Shown here: piece after piece, positions 63,927 through 64,000 of the stretch
How positions within the stretch are numbered: position 1 is the first letter of the stretch
Layout: the number at the start of each line of letters is the position of its first letter
Assembly (NCBI RefSeq): GCF_007556815.1
Contig: NZ_CP041743.1
Span: 2,763,001 to 2,827,000 of the forward strand
Source of the DNA: Paraburkholderia megapolitana
Lineage (GTDB): Bacteria > Pseudomonadota > Gammaproteobacteria > Burkholderiales > Burkholderiaceae
Direction of reading: 5' to 3'
DNA: 64,000 nt
Position numbers and translations under genes: made by a program
Notes under the pieces: model-generated
The model's database searches: none
Seen by the model: the letters and a program-made list of their open reading frames with translations, nothing else
Told to the model about the DNA's origin: nothing

Positions 63927-64000
63927 CACTACCTCCTGATCGATAAACAATATAAACAGTATATATCGTTTAAGAACAATGACGGAACCTCACAGGCCGG

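Overview
The window is high-GC proteobacterial DNA. Gene content points to the Burkholderia sensu lato group (Paraburkholderia or a close relative): a complete rhlA-rhlB-(MFS)-rhlC-(outer-membrane factor)-(membrane-fusion protein) rhamnolipid locus, a Csu-type archaic pilus operon, an ATP-grasp/alpha-E/transglutaminase trio and a Lys/Ala-rich histone-like protein. The genus is inferred from gene order and protein style. No rRNA, tRNA or CRISPR array was recognised by eye.

Left arm (1-14.4 kb): a minus-strand natural-product operon. In order of transcription it holds a VOC protein resembling the catalytic half of 4-hydroxyphenylpyruvate dioxygenase, a fold-type I PLP aminotransferase, the two subunits of an aminodeoxychorismate synthase (pabA, pabB with the PIKGT motif) and a large NRPS that leaves the window. 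The NRPS reads C-A-T-C-A-T-C-A..., with specificity codes for Thr then Ser and a third C domain of the dual condensation/epimerisation type. A TetA-like MFS exporter is divergent, across an AT-rich promoter region with a perfect 20-bp palindrome. This is the best candidate for an undescribed system: a chorismate-derived arylamine joined to a Thr-D-Ser peptide.

14.4-35 kb: a TPR/glycosyltransferase-9-like protein and a flotillin-like SPFH protein; a six-gene Csu-type pilus operon whose tip-adhesin gene carries a one-base frameshift; an exported amidohydrolase; a PEP-mutase/isocitrate-lyase-family enzyme with a divergent LysR regulator; a membrane diguanylate cyclase followed by an NTF2-fold protein; and a four-gene catabolic operon (glutamine-synthetase-like ligase, aldehyde dehydrogenase, iron alcohol dehydrogenase, M81 peptidase).

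35-50 kb: a small membrane protein, a 1-kb AT-rich intergenic region, the rhamnolipid synthesis and export operon with overlapping stop/start codons, an LprI-like protein, an orphan OmpR-type regulator, and an MFS/CaiB-CoA-transferase/citryl-CoA-lyase-like operon. That operon is preceded by two tandem AGAAC-type operators and faces a tail-overlapping IclR gene.

50-56 kb: a segmental duplication. A secreted S10 carboxypeptidase-like lipoprotein gene, an EF-hand-like small protein gene and their terminator occur twice in tandem. The spacer contains a perfect 150-bp tandem repeat.

56-64 kb: a small conserved protein, the transglutaminase/alpha-E/ATP-grasp trio, an amino-acid permease divergent from a LysR regulator, and a histone H1-like protein.
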